This document shows positions 1 to 13,329 of a stretch of 64,000 nucleotides of DNA, one piece after another; the first letter of the stretch is position 1, and every line of letters starts with the position of its first letter. The notes under the pieces are model-generated. The model saw only the letters and a program-made list of their open reading frames with translations. It was not told the origin of the DNA and did not search any database. The position numbers and the translations under genes are program-made. This DNA is from Astropecten irregularis (lineage: Eukaryota > Echinodermata > Asteroidea > Paxillosida > Astropectinidae), in the NCBI GenBank assembly GCA_963971285.1, contig OZ020253.1, positions 19,728,528-19,792,527 of the forward strand, read 5' to 3'.

Positions 1-3000
1 CTAGTGGCGTGTTGGTTAGCACTACAGGCTGTAGATCCCGAGTGCAGACACTGGAATAATGATTTGTTGAATTTACCGGTTAAATAATTTGCATTTTTTT
101 TTAAATTATACTCCAGATGACGTCATGCATTATATGAATAATTCATAATTATCAGGGTCGACGTATTGACAATAAGTCTGATTGGAAACAAACCTCTCTT
201 TTTCCCGCTTATGGACTTTGAATACTCGAAGATTTTCCCGTCTTGATCCGTTCCAAATCAACACAAAACGACAAATAAATATTTCTTCGTTAGAGAGAGA
301 GAAATATTTGCCTGTTGCAATTTTGGCTGACACAGAAACCGTCATTGGGTCAAAAACGGCTCGATCGAACAGCAAACGTCCATGCTACATCAACCTGCTT
401 TACTCGGAACAATATACCTCTATGACGAAGTGACATAATTTACAGTCGTTCTTCGGACCAGTGTGAAATTAATCCTTGCACATAATAGGAGAATAAAAGA
501 TGGTGGCACTCTAGTGTTCTGATTTATTGAAACATGGATGAACCGTGCTTCGACCTGCTGCCGACTGCAAGAAACCGACCCAGTGACATATCTTCAATAA
601 TGTGTTGCTACACATGTAGAATATGACAAGTGTTAATAGTAATACGAGCGAGTCTGAATTCCATGGAGGTAACATGCTCTTGCCGTAACCTCGCCGTTAT
701 TTTGAATAATTATCACAAAATGGCACGTTGCGTGACAGACAAGACGCCACAACTGTTCCCGTGAGCAGAAGATAAAGAGTTGATGATCACACAGCAAGGA
801 ATGGTAGCATCATTTCTTGTTGTTTCAACGCTCGTGCGAACTTTGACATTTTACCCCAGACACTGATAAATCAAGTGATGCTGATAGCGATTCACTGCTT
901 GGATATAATCCTCATAATAGGTCCATATTACCATGATAACCTCGGCCGACTTACCAGTCTTTCCGGTCGACCTGGTATGTCGAGTAGATATGGCGTGATC
1001 GCACGAGCCACAGTCGCTATCATGATTGTGCGCACTAAGCCAAACCACCTTGGACGAATGCTAAGACACGGTCAGTCAGTGGATATGGCTTTCCATTTTG
1101 TTCGAATGACATTTCGTCGATTTTTCAGGGCTCGCTTGAAAACGGCCGGGCGCCGCAACTTTGTGATTTTTCTTCATTTCTATATCAGAGTGTAAGCGTA
1201 GACAAGCTCAGTGCTCTGAAGATTCAAGGTTATGTGGATAAATCCACAGAATGAGGGAGATGGGATGTGCTATATACGCCATGTGCATCGACGGTGTCTG
1301 TGTCCTTCTGCAAGACACTTTGCAGTGTTTACTTCTCTGAGTTCTCTCTATACCAGAGATGACATACGCACCAATACGATGATAATGAACTCTATTGACC
1401 CTCTTTGAAAATGGCAGTCAGGATTTGCACAATGACGTCATAACCTTTCAGGGCTTAAGGGAAATAACTTTGACCAATGAGCTGGCTTACCGTTAATTAT
1501 GTTGAAAAAGCCTTCCCTTCAGTGACACACAAGATAAGCAACCCGAACAACTCGATCAACTTTGTCTCAAGACGTCGCGCGGCGAACTTATCCTTGGTTG
1601 ATAACGAACGTCAATGAGCAATAAAAGGGACGTATGCCTACAGGTAAGGACTAAGGAGTCATCCAGTCATTGTGGCAACTTCACATAGCGCTTAGCAATT
1701 GGTTAGAAAAATTATGTTACCATAAATACCTTTTTGCTAATTATAATACCTTATGGAAAACAAACAAACAAAATGTTTCACGTCTTAAAAACTAATTGAG
1801 TAGATTACGTAGGCTTTAATACTGATGTTTTCATTATATCCCCATGGCTGACTATAATTATACAGGAATTCCCGACATTTTTGGCGCCCATGCCATTTTT
1901 CTCTTCAAATTTCAATCTACACTGTGTCCTGCAGTTCCTGCTCGGTATTTATGCAGTGAAAACTTCTCCGGTTCAAACTTCCCGTCCCATTTCCTTTAAA
2001 ACTGTTCTAAGTTTTCATGTTCAACTTCCACCCTATAGGCTAAAGTGCAGGACCGGGGGTTGTCCCGGCATCAAGGGGGTGGCCCTTTTTCCGAGAAAAG
2101 GTCCCTGGCCAGGCCTCGAGTACCCCGCGACCCTGGGGAGTGCCTTTGCAGTACACCGTACCGGTGGAAGGAACTCTTGCTTGGGTAAGCTTGGCAAGCG
2201 TTATACCCGGACACCGGCCCACACCGCGTACACCCCCGCATATACTCTCTGCCAATCTCTAACTCATCACTTCTGTATACAACCCACGCACCACGTAGCA
2301 ACTCATGGTTTATACTCGGCAGTGGTTCTGCACTGAACTTCTGAATGTATATCAACCAATCAATCAACAGGAAGAACACCTACAGTACCAGTTCAAACCA
2401 TGTTCAAAAACACGAGGTCTACCCACGAGGGGACCCATCTCTCAACCATGGAGGAGGGAAGGACCTAGCCTTCATGTCTCAACCAACGAATGAGCAGGAT
2501 TAAATCTTGTTCACGTTGAGTGCGTTCACACTGCATCTTCCTTGACTCATAGCGACCACATGACCCTAGCCAGCATTTCCATTACAGACAATCAGTGATC
2601 TGGCGCGACAAGTGCATAATTTAAAGGTCAAATGTGAAAGGTTAGAGATGACGTAGGGGTGTAGAGACTAACGAGTGTACATCTAATACATTTTCTGCTG
2701 AAAGCCGTGCTCACTCCGGTCCCGCAAGGACACCACATACCAGCACATTCAAGTAATTTGCCATTGGAATAATTAAAACGCACCATAGTCATAAAAATAT
2801 AAGAGATATATGAGCATTTTGAGAGTTTTGAGGAAATTGCACAACCAGCTGTTGCATTAGTTGGTGCATGGCTTCAACTAGCAGTCATCAGTGCCGTGGC
2901 GCCTCGCTTAGATAATGAATGAAGTCTCTCCCATCCACTTGGTTTGCAGAGCTTCGCATTTGGCTTAGGGTCTCTTCATACAAATACTAAAAGGTCGTGG

Positions 3001-6000
3001 CTTTTTGAATGCACGGTTCTCTGGAAATGCCAAGGCCCGACTAAATGGCCGCATCTCACCAGGTTACGAGCGCGTCACTGATGTATGTATTACACTTAAA
3101 TGTCCTCATTCCGTATGGCGTGATGTCGGTTGGAACCAAACCACTAAACACTGCACGTGCACCAGAGTCCGGGTCTCGGTATAAAACACCAAGTAATCAA
3201 AATGACTTGCCCAGAGATCCCCAGCGACCTATCAGCTCGCCCCTGCCCACAATGCCCGCTCCTCCGCCTCTTTCTGTGGGCCAACCTGGTCTAAATGTTT
3301 GCTGGGTGTGTCCATACACACGGAGAGATACTTAGGCCTACACAGGTACGGGAGGTTTTTTGAGGGTGTAAATGTCAAACGGCCAGGCCTGTGCATTGCA
3401 TCACAACGCCGTAAATCTACCCATTATGACGGCCTTGATCATATCCCCACGTCACACGGTGCAAAACTCATTAGCAATAAGTCATTATACCGGTCTCTTA
3501 TGGCGTTTTGAGGGAGGTTCAATCATATCTCCACCAGCTCATGGGATCCTGAAATCATTCTGGAATGTCCGTGTAATCATTACACGGAGTCCGCTAACGA
3601 GTGGTAAATCTTAAAGCCATGGTGCCGGTGGCATTCATTAAAAGCATTGACATTTCTAGGTTTGTAAATGACCTTGCTGATATCAGGAGACACGTCGGGT
3701 CTGCTTTTCCAATCTAAAAGATGGGAAGACATTAATTTTCATGAATCAAGCTGATATATTTTCCACATGCTGACGCAGGGGGCGCCCTGTATATGAAAAT
3801 TGGTGCTGTGGTATTTAGGGCCGCACATTGACTTCGCAGTTGGAATGGGTTTACCAAGTCATTGGCCAATTTCTTTAGGTAAGGTAAGACTAATTAACAG
3901 TGCAACTCGGTTGCATTTTGAAAGATCTCGCTTTCTTTTGAGTTCGTGAATAATTATGCAAACTTGGTGAAAAATATATTCAAATTTATAACTTGCTCTA
4001 GTCGCTCGAGATTTAGAGATGTAATCTTTTAAAAGCAAGGATTGGATTCGGCTCCAAGGAATGTAAATTATACGAGTCCTTTAAGCGGAGCTGTTCGAGA
4101 GGTATTATTTATAGATCTTTGCACTGGCCCAGCCGGCACCGAGGCCTGGAATGAACATTTTTTGCAGACTTCACGAAAAGAAAAATCTGATGACAGAATA
4201 ATCATCGTAACGAACGGTTAAGCCTTTTTCGCATGATCGCGGAGGCATCGTAAAGGTTAAACCAGGGACTCGTTACTCAGGCTCTCGAGTGCATTGACTG
4301 GAACGAGACTGGTCCTATGGACTTACTCCGATGGAACTTGTCTGACGCTTGTTTGAGTCAGGGGACTCGACCAAGATGGCCGCTGCGTGCATCTGCCAAT
4401 TCCTCGTATTATAATCATCGATCTATACTAACTTAGTGCATAAAGATCAGCGTTTAAACGTCAGGTTACCATGCACTGGAGTGTAAATCAAACTGAACAC
4501 GTTGTAAGGTGAATTAGTCTGAAAGGTGATGGCAACGTTGAAATTTGAATCAAGCAAAATGTCGCCGTCATTTTGTATCACACATCATCTCTGATGACCT
4601 TTTGGTATTTTAATTAACAGTCTTATTAGTATAGAAGTAGTTGCGTATATTGCAGCGCGCCATTGTCAAGATCACGACCGCGATTTGTGAATTGAAATTG
4701 AAATTGAAATTTGAGGCGCGAAATATTGATGAATAGCAAGGACGAAGAATTGAAAACCTTCGTTTGCTGCCGAGGCGGAAATTCATTGTATCAATAAATT
4801 ATTCATCTCAGCATTCAGAAGCGAGGAGAGTTTTTTCTATACAAATCATGCCATGTATTGTGTATAGTAATTTCCCAGTAAACGTTGAATTGTACAAAGC
4901 ACGATGGGGGAGGGAGAGTTTCAATAAAAAATGCCCCTGGTGACCTTCAGGAATGAGCAGCTTGAAGATGTCTGACCTTTCGGCGCGGGCAAAAGTCCGG
5001 AACGGTTACGACTCACCGGAACAAACGCGGTATGGCTCCGCCTGGACGAACGGCGATGTTCACCGGTCATGCACGCAAATCGCCCGGCCACAAACCACGC
5101 ATTACGCAATGGGCATCTCGGCAAAACCAATTATGCCTAAGACACAACATGAAAATAAATGGCGTGTATGAAAACTGAAACTCAATGATTAGTAAGCCGA
5201 CACCACGATGTGTGAATGTGGGCCGGTCAGTGTGTATGGATAAGGTTTATCAAGCACACGACTTCTTGACATTTTGTTGCGTGTTCGTGTTATGCTGCAG
5301 GCATGCTCATATTGCTTAATTACTACCAGGTCAAATCGTTATACATTCTATTCGTCAGAGTTTTTTCCCTCAAGTCATGGCATTTTCTCAACCTTTAAGG
5401 GAACATCATGACTTCTGATAATGATGTTTACAGCTAGCTGTAATAAAATAGATAAGTAAATTATGATACTGAACAAAGCCAAATACTTTGCGAATATATG
5501 ACCACTAGAGGGCGCTATTGCTGATCAAGGGATCATTAACAACATTATTTTAGTGTACCAACATGCAACTTATTGACGGTTTAGCTGCATATTGTCCGAA
5601 AATGTCTCTGAGACATTTGGATAAAATCTAGTCATAAACATAATGAACACGAAATAAATTAAACAGGAGTTTTAAAAAAGACACAAACATGAGGTACAGT
5701 GTACAACGTTTATGATTACATTAGCAATAAAACAGTAATTATTTCGGAATTTCAATGTGCGATGAGCGACATTTTTGGGAGGCAAAAGGGGAAGTCTAGT
5801 CTAGCACAACAGTCGTGATGCGCATCCCAATTGGGGCATCTCAGTAGCACTGTTAAAACTATCCCCCTATTTCTCTCCGCTCGTCATGTTTGTTGAGTCA
5901 ACAAGCCTTGATGGTCCTCTTTATCTCAACCATTGCAATTAACCTTTAAAACACAGACAGACCAAAAGCTTTCACGAGAGGAAAAAACGAAGAAGCGATG

Positions 6001-6500
6001 ACGAAAAAGAAGAAAAAACATGTCCCCAGCAATAATTGACATTTAAGATTAAGACGAAATTGAGGATGGGGATAAGGAGAGGGGTGAGATGAGGGGAGGA
6101 AAATCAAATTCATGGCAATTAAAAAACCCTGGCCGTTAGGGACTGCGTGACGAGGCACGGTGAGAGAGGCTAGACCATGGAAGAGCTCGCCTGAGTGCTG
6201 GGCCAATGTGTTGGCATTTGGAGCCGGTGTAGCGATCTCAGCTGTCTCCTGGTCTCAGCTGTCCGCTTACCAAATCTAGTAAAATACGTCATTCCATCTC
6301 TGCACACAACAATGGGAAAGTCGTCCGTTTAAATTGACGTGCTATGTTCGGCTATGTCAGGGGGACAGCTGAGACCGTTTACTGGTATATTGGGACTCAG
6401 AGGCACGCTGCTAGCTGGAGATGTTGTTTGTTGTACTGTGCCTTTACAAGTGATATGTTCGTAGCTCGACTGAAATCATCGGATCGGGGAGACCTTCTTG
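1..6500. other. No gene recognised
   Basis: All open frames here are short, on both strands, without recognisable domains or convincing splice signals. The stretch is AT-rich with simple repeats, for example an ATTGAA-type run near 4690-4712 and a CAAA run near 1760-1772. I see no tRNA or rRNA gene. A distant regulatory role cannot be judged from sequence alone. Confidence 0.6.
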
Positions 6501-6504
6501 CTGG

Positions 6505-6657
6505 CCAGGGGCCGATTTCACTAACGCTTTGCGATCATCGTAAAGCCCAAATCCATCGCTAAACGGAGAATTGCTACACAAAGTAGCGAACGAGTTTCCG
6601 TTTAGCGATGGATTTGGGCTTTAGCGATGATCTAAAACGTTAGTGAAATCGGCCCCT
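6505..6657. repeat. Palindromic MITE, GGGGCCGATTTCAC ends
   Basis: The element starts CAGGGGCCGATTTCAC and ends GTGAAATCGGCCCCTG. Its arms extend inward as a near-perfect inverted repeat that includes AAAGCCCAAATCCATCG and its complement. A truncated relative lies at 61750-61890. No coding capacity; a non-autonomous foldback element. Confidence 0.8.
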
Positions 6658-6803
6658 GGGGTCGATTTCACCAAACTCATCGTAACTTACTATCTATCAC
6701 TCGTAGGACTTGTTATGCATTGCAGCCCTACGTAGGATACGATGGGTTATCCTTCGTAACTCGAGTTACGATCGATCGTAGGGCTTCGCGAAATCGAACC
6801 CTG
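6656..6803. repeat. Second palindromic MITE, GGGTCGATTTCACC ends
   Basis: It directly abuts the previous element and shares the CTGGGG junction. It begins GGGTCGATTTCACCAAA and ends GCGAAATCGAACCC. The interior includes CGTAGGACTTGTTATGCATT and ATCCTTCGTAACTCG. Close relatives lie at 55875-55990 and 56122-56268 inside the DOMON-b561 gene. Confidence 0.75.
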
Positions 6804-6809
6804 GTCTTT

Positions 6810-9160
6810 TCTCTTTGATCCGGATTAAATTCATTATCAAGGACAGTCGAAGAAGAACTGAATTAGTTCCAAGTTCTGCACTAAGAGCGCTTTTGACTAA
6901 TCCTGCTTTGTTCCAACTAGTTTCGCTTTACTTGAAATGATGTGTTCCGATAGTTTCTGCAGACTCGGTTTGCCAAATCTCTAGGGCTGTAACACTAGCG
7001 ACGAATTAAGTTTTCATTGCTCTAAGCGGAGCCTAGATTCCCTTTTTATGAATTAAAGATAACTCGCCTCAAAGTGTACCTACGCAAACAGCGCCCTCTT
7101 TAAATGCCGTGTGAATCGGTCTCTGGTCTCTAGACGTAACTCGAGTCTGCAATTACGATTATGTAGGGGTGACCGATTACAGTCAACGCCCACATTCTTC
7201 ATTAAAAACATGAAATATAATCCCCCTTCTGAAGAAAAAAAGGTCAGAAGAGTCTACATTAGTGCAGATTTTGTAGTTCCAGGATCTCGAAAATCACAGT
7301 GACGCACATGGTTTAAAGTCAGTTCATGAATATTAAAGAATTCAAAATGTCAACGTGCTGGAATGATAGTTACATTCCTTATGTTTCATTTCTTTAACTG
7401 TAATGTGTATCAGAGATAATGTACGATGATAATGTCACTCAGGCTTCAAATAATCAAGGAATCTTCATCATACAACTTGGTATATAAACACCTGTCTAAT
7501 ATTTGGGTCTGATTGAATCTTGCACCTGACGCTAGCGCACAGTGCGAAAATGAACACGTCTTTATTATCTGCTCAGTGGGGTAGGCGATAAGTGATATAC
7601 CTGAACTGCACATTGGTTGTGGCGTCTGCCCTGCGCCAACCGCTCACGACAGATTACATTTCACGACAGACTGTTCAAAACCGACCCACCTTCCCCTCCC
7701 TATATTAAACCCCCTCACCCCGTCTGTCTTGCAGCGTAGCGTGAAAGGTCAAGGCGAAAGATATTGTGCGGTGGAAAAATGGGAGGCCTCGTCTTGAAGC
7801 AATTGCAACGGTGTAGAAGCACCACCGGCTCCTATGCTATGATATTACAACCACCCCACCTCTCCATTCTAGCAATCCCCAGTGTACATGATCTTTACAC
7901 AAGCTTTACACCAGACAAGGAAATGTCAGAAGCGTGTAATGAGCCGGCTTTTAAGGGTTGAGCTCCGGGGGCTGGCCGTAGCTACTAGCCCCACCGCGCC
8001 CCCAAGCCGCCACTCCAGATCACCGCTCGGCTTTCCACACCCGTGACGCCGTGCGTCTTTTGTGAGGGACTCGCCGGCGAACATGTCCCTTGGGCGTCCA
8101 AACCCGTCTGTCGTCTTGACATTTGGGATCTAGTTTCCACTTCTTTCATTTCTCTTTCTTCTACAGGCCTACTACAGTGGAATCCACGCCTGTGTCATGA
8201 CCTGAATAATCTCACCAGCGTGTATGACATTCTCAAAACTCCCCGGTCTCGACTCCACCTCATCTGACCCACAAAAAGACACAAGCTCACAAAGAGCACC
8301 AGTAATACTCCTCTCAGACACACACACACACAAACCCTCTTGCTGAACAGTTTCCCTTTTATGATCAGCCGACGCCGCGAGTTTGACATTTTCCCGCGCG
8401 CGCGCTGAGACAAGGATCAATGACGATACAAAGATTTTCTTTCATCCCAAATCTCTGGCTTCTCTCCTCACCGATACGGGTCGCTCTTCTTCTTGTTGCA
8501 GAGAAGAAATGAAACTGATCTGTATAATGTAAAAACTCTCCCCTGACATTGTAACGTTGCTGGCCGTGGGTTATCGTAACGTGTCGTATTCCTGTCTCAT
8601 GCACGCTGGATCAATACAGAGACGCAGATCAGCCCAGATGTCAATAAAACGGTAACAAGATCCCAAAGGTCAACGGCGAATTCTGCGAAAATGGCACGAA
8701 TGGATGTTACAGAGGGCGCTATATTCACAGCACGGTCGAAGAAATAATTCTTAACAGGGCCGATGAGGGCGCTGTGATGCAGAGAGAGACGGAGCAAACT
8801 TTACAATTTCAGATTCTGGGCCAAAGATAAGTTGGCTGGTCATGAATGTGACGTGCGACTGCCAATAGTCTATTTCACATTATTTTGTGCATCCATTTGC
8901 AAATTATCGAATATCAGATATAGAAGTCTTTCTGCTATTCTTATCTTGAGATATACAGCCTCTACGAAAAACCGTGGTTTCAGCTTTCACTGAGTGGATG
9001 GCAGACGGAACCAGAGCCGAAGCCAATCAGATCAACATTTTAAGTCACAAAACTTACGAAAGGGGTGATAGTATACGGTGCAATCGCGCGGCTGAGGTTC
9101 AAAATAGGTTCTCGCATTCATGTTTACGGCTTTAGTTGCTGCAGTCATCATTTTACCGGT
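6810..9160. other. No gene recognised
   Basis: Only short overlapping frames on both strands, no domain signature, and a CA run near 8319-8333. Several GAGGGCGCT-type words near 8712 and 8765 are typical of scattered repeat debris. Confidence 0.55.
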
Positions 9161-9162
9161 AA

Positions 9163-9320
9163 AATAACCACAAGGGAAACTGACTGCATTAATTTTAAGT
9201 CATTAAAAAGAGAACGAAGAAAAATTGACTGGAGCGGGATTCGAACTAGCGACCTCCAGAATACGATACCGGCGCTCTTACTGAGCTATCCAGCCCTATG
9301 TTGGTGATGTCCCTAGTACG
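9163..9320 (-). repeat. tRNA-derived SINE (family 1)
   Basis: Read on the minus strand it contains an A-box-like GGATAGCTCAGTAAGAGC and a B-box GTTCGAATCCC with tRNA-like spacing. A tRNA-unrelated body follows, containing AATGACTT and CAGTCAGTTTCCCTTGTGG. The head recurs at 49215-49315 and body fragments at 13228-13312, 14545-14605 and 49350-49412. It is a dispersed SINE rather than a functional tRNA gene. Confidence 0.8.
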
Positions 9321-9329
9321 TGTAGTTGA

Positions 9330-11340
9330 TTATCTTTGTTCGTTTGGCAGTCGGAAACCATAAAACTAGTCACATACCGCTATATACCCGAATGATCATT
9401 TAAGATACGCGCAGCATTAGCAATGTTGCAACATGAGAAACAGTGCATGGGGGGTCACTCAAAGAGGGTACGGCTTTGGTAATTTATTCAGTTTTACCTT
9501 TTAAAGTTCAGAATCAATAATTGGCCATGAAAAATAAAATAGCACACGGTGATTTTCCAGGGCCCAACAATTGATTAATCATAAGTTAGATAAAAGAACA
9601 CTGAAGACAAAATAAAAGGAAATCTTCACAGATTTACCTGAAACTTGTGCACGTTTGAACGGATTGTCCCTTTGCGGAATTTGTTTTGTCGTGGAATGCC
9701 GCCTTAGGGGGAGGGGGTGTAAAAAAGAATTAGAATATTATTCCAACGTCTTTGGGGATCTATGTGCACAAACTTTATTTTTATTCATTTATTTATTTAT
9801 TTTACAATATTCTCAAGACTCGATCAGCAGATTTCTTTTTTGCAGGTGTGATATTTCAAGGCCATGTTGCACTAGTTGGACTACCAAATATGATTGCTAT
9901 TCCATGACCTTTGTCGATCATGCTTATAACCTTTCAGTAGAATTCAACCATACTAGACACGTGGGGTCAATTCATGTGATGTTACCAAGGGGTGTAAACG
10001 TCAGTGAGTGGTGACATTATGGTGATCAAATTGCTATTGACGTCAATCACACCACACATTTTTTTTTTGTTCAGGGGGATGTGGAATGTAATTTGGTTAT
10101 AGATTCGGTCTGCTAGCTTGTGGGCGAGTGTTTGGTGTCAAATGGAGGCTATATCATACAGCAATTAGTCTATCTCTCTGTTTGTTTCGACTGGAGGAGT
10201 ACGTCAGACAGAAGCAACGTAACAGTTTTGTCACAGAAAATGCGCCATGTTCCCTTGCTCGTCCGAAAAATGACTTTTCGATTTTTTTTTCAACCAACCT
10301 TTCAATCAACCAATCGACAAACTTCCAAAAAAAAAAAAATTCGGCTAATTTGTTTAATTCGAGAAGTCTTTTTCTTGACATGATCATAATTATGGGTTGC
10401 AGCCCTAATTTGTATTTTAAAAAGGAGACAGCGAGAGAGCCATGTATGGGTGGTAATTTTGTGGTACTAACTAAAACCCATCCGCCATTTTGGATTGGCC
10501 ACTTTGAAACTTTGGCTGATCCGGCTAGCTTTGATGGGTCGTGTGGTTCCGGGCAATGTGACTTAGCGGGTGCTGCTGTGGATGGTATGCCAAAGAAATG
10601 CTCTCTGTCCCCCGGGTGGACCACAAACGCGACGGCCAGGCTGGCCGGACAAAAATGACCAAGGTATAGACTGAAATTAAGCAGCGGTAGGCATACATGA
10701 ACTCCATAGCAGGGTTGTAAGGTTGGTACGATAACAAGTGATGGCAACACACAAAATGCATATGTCTCATCTCACTAGTCGAAAATTTAACCACATCAAA
10801 ATATCCAGCCTTAAGTTTACAGCCTGCGAATAATCTTACTCACAATCATACTCACTAACGATATACTCATATTGGGCAACCATTTTTGGTCCAAACTCTG
10901 AAGTTGTCACAACTCTCTCCGACAATAGTCCCCCCCCCCCCCTCCTCCTCCTCCTTCCCCACCCCGCCCACACCCCAACACGCCCACCCACGCGCCAGGA
11001 TGAAACCACCGTCACAATGAAAGCTGTTTTTAGAAATATGCAACGATTTTTAAATTTGTTGTCTCGCAGTGACGCACGATCCGAAGTTTTGGCATGACTA
11101 TGACATATCACCAGCCGATTGGGTTGATTTATTCATGAAATCCTGTCTGATACGACTTCAAATTCACCATCAACGTACCGCTGCCTCATAACTCAACGAA
11201 TTATTACTTGCACGTGGGCGTTTAGAGGACTATTTACATGATTGTATGCAGTGCCTTTATACGCATGAGGCCTTGCCATGCCACACGATGCAATTCGTTT
11301 TGCGAGTAACGCAAATGCAACTGAGCACACGGCATGTCAA
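9330..11340. other. No gene recognised; homopolymer and pyrimidine tracts
   Basis: Two mid-length frames overlap on opposite strands around 10128-10750, but neither shows a domain, a signal sequence or conserved spacing. A poly-A run lies near 10327-10339 and a C/CTC tract at 10931-10960. I support no gene here. Confidence 0.5.
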
Positions 11341-11345
11341 AGAGA

Positions 11346-11628
11346 GCCCTTCAGTAGCTCGTCAGGTTCAGGCTCCGGCTCAGGCTCAGTCTTCGGCATC
11401 ATTTCGTGAATCCATTCTAAAATATCGGGTATCAAAATAGAGGCTTTTGGCTGTAGAAGTAGATTCTCTGGTTTGAAAAGGAAAACAGAGTTTCAGCTTC
11501 AATGAAAAACCATTATCTATATTTCCAGCAAATGGATGACAGAGCCGGATGAGCCTGAGCCTGAGCCTAAGACTGATCCCGAGCGCGAGCCTGAGCCTGA
11601 GCCTAGCCCCGTTTCGCAAACCCCCAGT
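11346..11628. repeat. MITE with GGCTCCGGCTCAGGCT-type arms, copy 1
   Basis: The left arm carries GGCTCCGGCTCAGGCTC and the right arm the complement as repeated GAGCCTGAGCCT. Between them is a conserved core with GGTATCAAAA and TGGTTTGAAAAGG followed by AAACAGAGTTTCAGCTT. Related copies at 33776-34013 and 44339-44575 are each present in only one of the two tandem duplication units. Confidence 0.75.
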
Positions 11629-11639
11629 CTCTGTCCATG

Positions 11640-12500
11640 CCAATGCCTTATTACTATTCCCGTGAAAATTATGTGAACATTAAACAAAAGGATTTGTTTT
11701 TCCTTCTCGGAGATTGTCATACTCATAAGTCGACAGTGATTTCCCGTAGCGTGACATCGTTGAGGAGTCAATATTACACCATTATCATATCAATGTGTGC
11801 TCTCTATCAAGCAATCCCAAACAGATCGTTGCGTTTCCAATAACGTGGGCGTTCTGGGGGTTATATTATATACACCTGCTGCAATTAATCATGTTGGAAA
11901 CGATTGATCAAATGAAATAGATAAGTAGACACATTTCGCTTATGATTTGTCGTTCAACAAAATACATGGCCATATCACGGAGGAAAAATACGTTATTCTG
12001 TTGCGAAATGCAAATCGACGCTTATGTATTTTGGCAAACAGACATAAAGCTTGACCACAGTAACCATGACAATCAAATCTTTGCATCCAAAGCGCCCAGG
12101 ATGATTTCAAAATTGCTGCTTTTGGACTAAACTCTTGGTTGCAAACATGACCTGCCTGGGGAGCCGAAAATAAAATGGCTTCATCAATCCACAGGGCGGG
12201 GCGTGACCTCCTAAAACAATTAATAAAAGGGGAGGGTACCATATCCTTTCACGATAAAACAAAACGAGAACAAACGGCCACCATTCTGGATCTGGGTGCA
12301 TTAATTGATAAGCTTCAACTGGTATCAAACAGTTTGATTTTATATTTCTGCTTAACGGTTAGCGATGGTTCTCTGCTTACGCCATATCAGAATTTGCTTA
12401 ATAAACGCATTTTACATTCACTTCCACGCGGGTGCATAGTTGCGTTATACGTCATTTTATTTCAGTAAGCGTTATTGGTGAGGCTTCATCTTTATCTGCT
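11640..12500. other. No gene recognised
   Basis: Short frames only, AT-rich, no repeat signature that I can name. Confidence 0.5.
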
Positions 12501-12505
12501 TACAG

Positions 12506-12814
12506 TTAAAGGTATACTTTGGTGACATACCAAAACAACAATCTTTACTATCTATAATTTATAGGGTATAGGCTAAAGATGATAATGGCAGAAACATACC
12601 GTCAACATTTGTCTGCCTAAAATGCTGTATTTTTTTTCAGAAAAGAGTATACAACCAAAGACCAAAAACAGTTTTGATCCCGGGGGTGAGATCAAAACAA
12701 TAGGACTGGGAAATTTCACAGATGACTATGGTTAGGCTACTGTATCTTTCTTAATATTTTTGCCCATGAATCTGTATTTCTTTGACAAACACCAAAGTAT
12801 GAAGCTACCTTTAA
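12506..12814. repeat. TTAA-flanked MITE (TTAAAGGTA family), copy 1
   Basis: TTAA lies at both ends. The terminal inverted repeat reads TTAAAGGTATACTTTGGTGA on the left and the complement of ACCAAAGTATGAAGCTACCT on the right. The interior carries GATCAAAAC-type palindromes around a GAGATCAAAAC block. No coding capacity. The same family recurs at least seven more times in the window. Confidence 0.8.
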
Positions 12815-13227
12815 GCAGTACCAGAAGAAAAAAAAATCGATCACTAAACTCAATTATGCTTAAACATCTCCATAAGATAACCGAATGTATAGCTCACTGA
12901 GCTCTTGTTATGTTAGTACACGTGGTAGGAGGTTGAACACATGCTTGATACTTCCGTTTACGTAAACCTTGCAAAGGTCCAAATACCAAATGCATTCCAA
13001 GGCATTCTCGATCATTAAGTGCTGGTGCAGTCAATGCAATGTTAGCTATGGGATATTGACTAACGACTGAGAGTTGGCACTGTTTCAATATCAAGTTCCG
13101 TAGAGTTAGAACCTTTGGCTCTTTTGGAACCTCCTTTCGCTCAGGAAGACTTCTTCACTGACTATGTATCGTTTTGTCTTTGCCTCGAGACATTATTCTT
13201 AGATTTAAATTTGCATCAATTGTAATC

Positions 13228-13312
13228 AATAACCACAAGGCAAACTGACTGGATAAATTAAGTAATTGAAAAGTGAACAAAGCAAAATTGACTGGAGTGT
13301 TAATTAACTGGA
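13228..13312 (-). repeat. SINE family 1, body fragment
   Basis: It matches the tRNA-unrelated body of the element at 9163-9320, including CCACAAGGCAAACTGACTG and TTGACTGGAG. The tRNA-like head is missing. Confidence 0.65.
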
Positions 13313-13329
13313 GCATTAATTGTACTAGA

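Noticed and set aside
1881..2379. 151-residue plus and 102-residue minus frames
   Set aside because: Overlapping on opposite strands with no domain, signal or repeat support.
9225..9300. Possible tRNA gene on the minus strand
   Set aside because: A and B boxes are visible, but the sequence is attached to a SINE body found elsewhere and I cannot fold a full cloverleaf with a proper acceptor stem.
10128..10750. Overlapping 176- and 198-residue frames on opposite strands
   Set aside because: They contain translated homopolymers, lack a domain, and appear by chance in a stop-poor stretch; no splice or conservation evidence.
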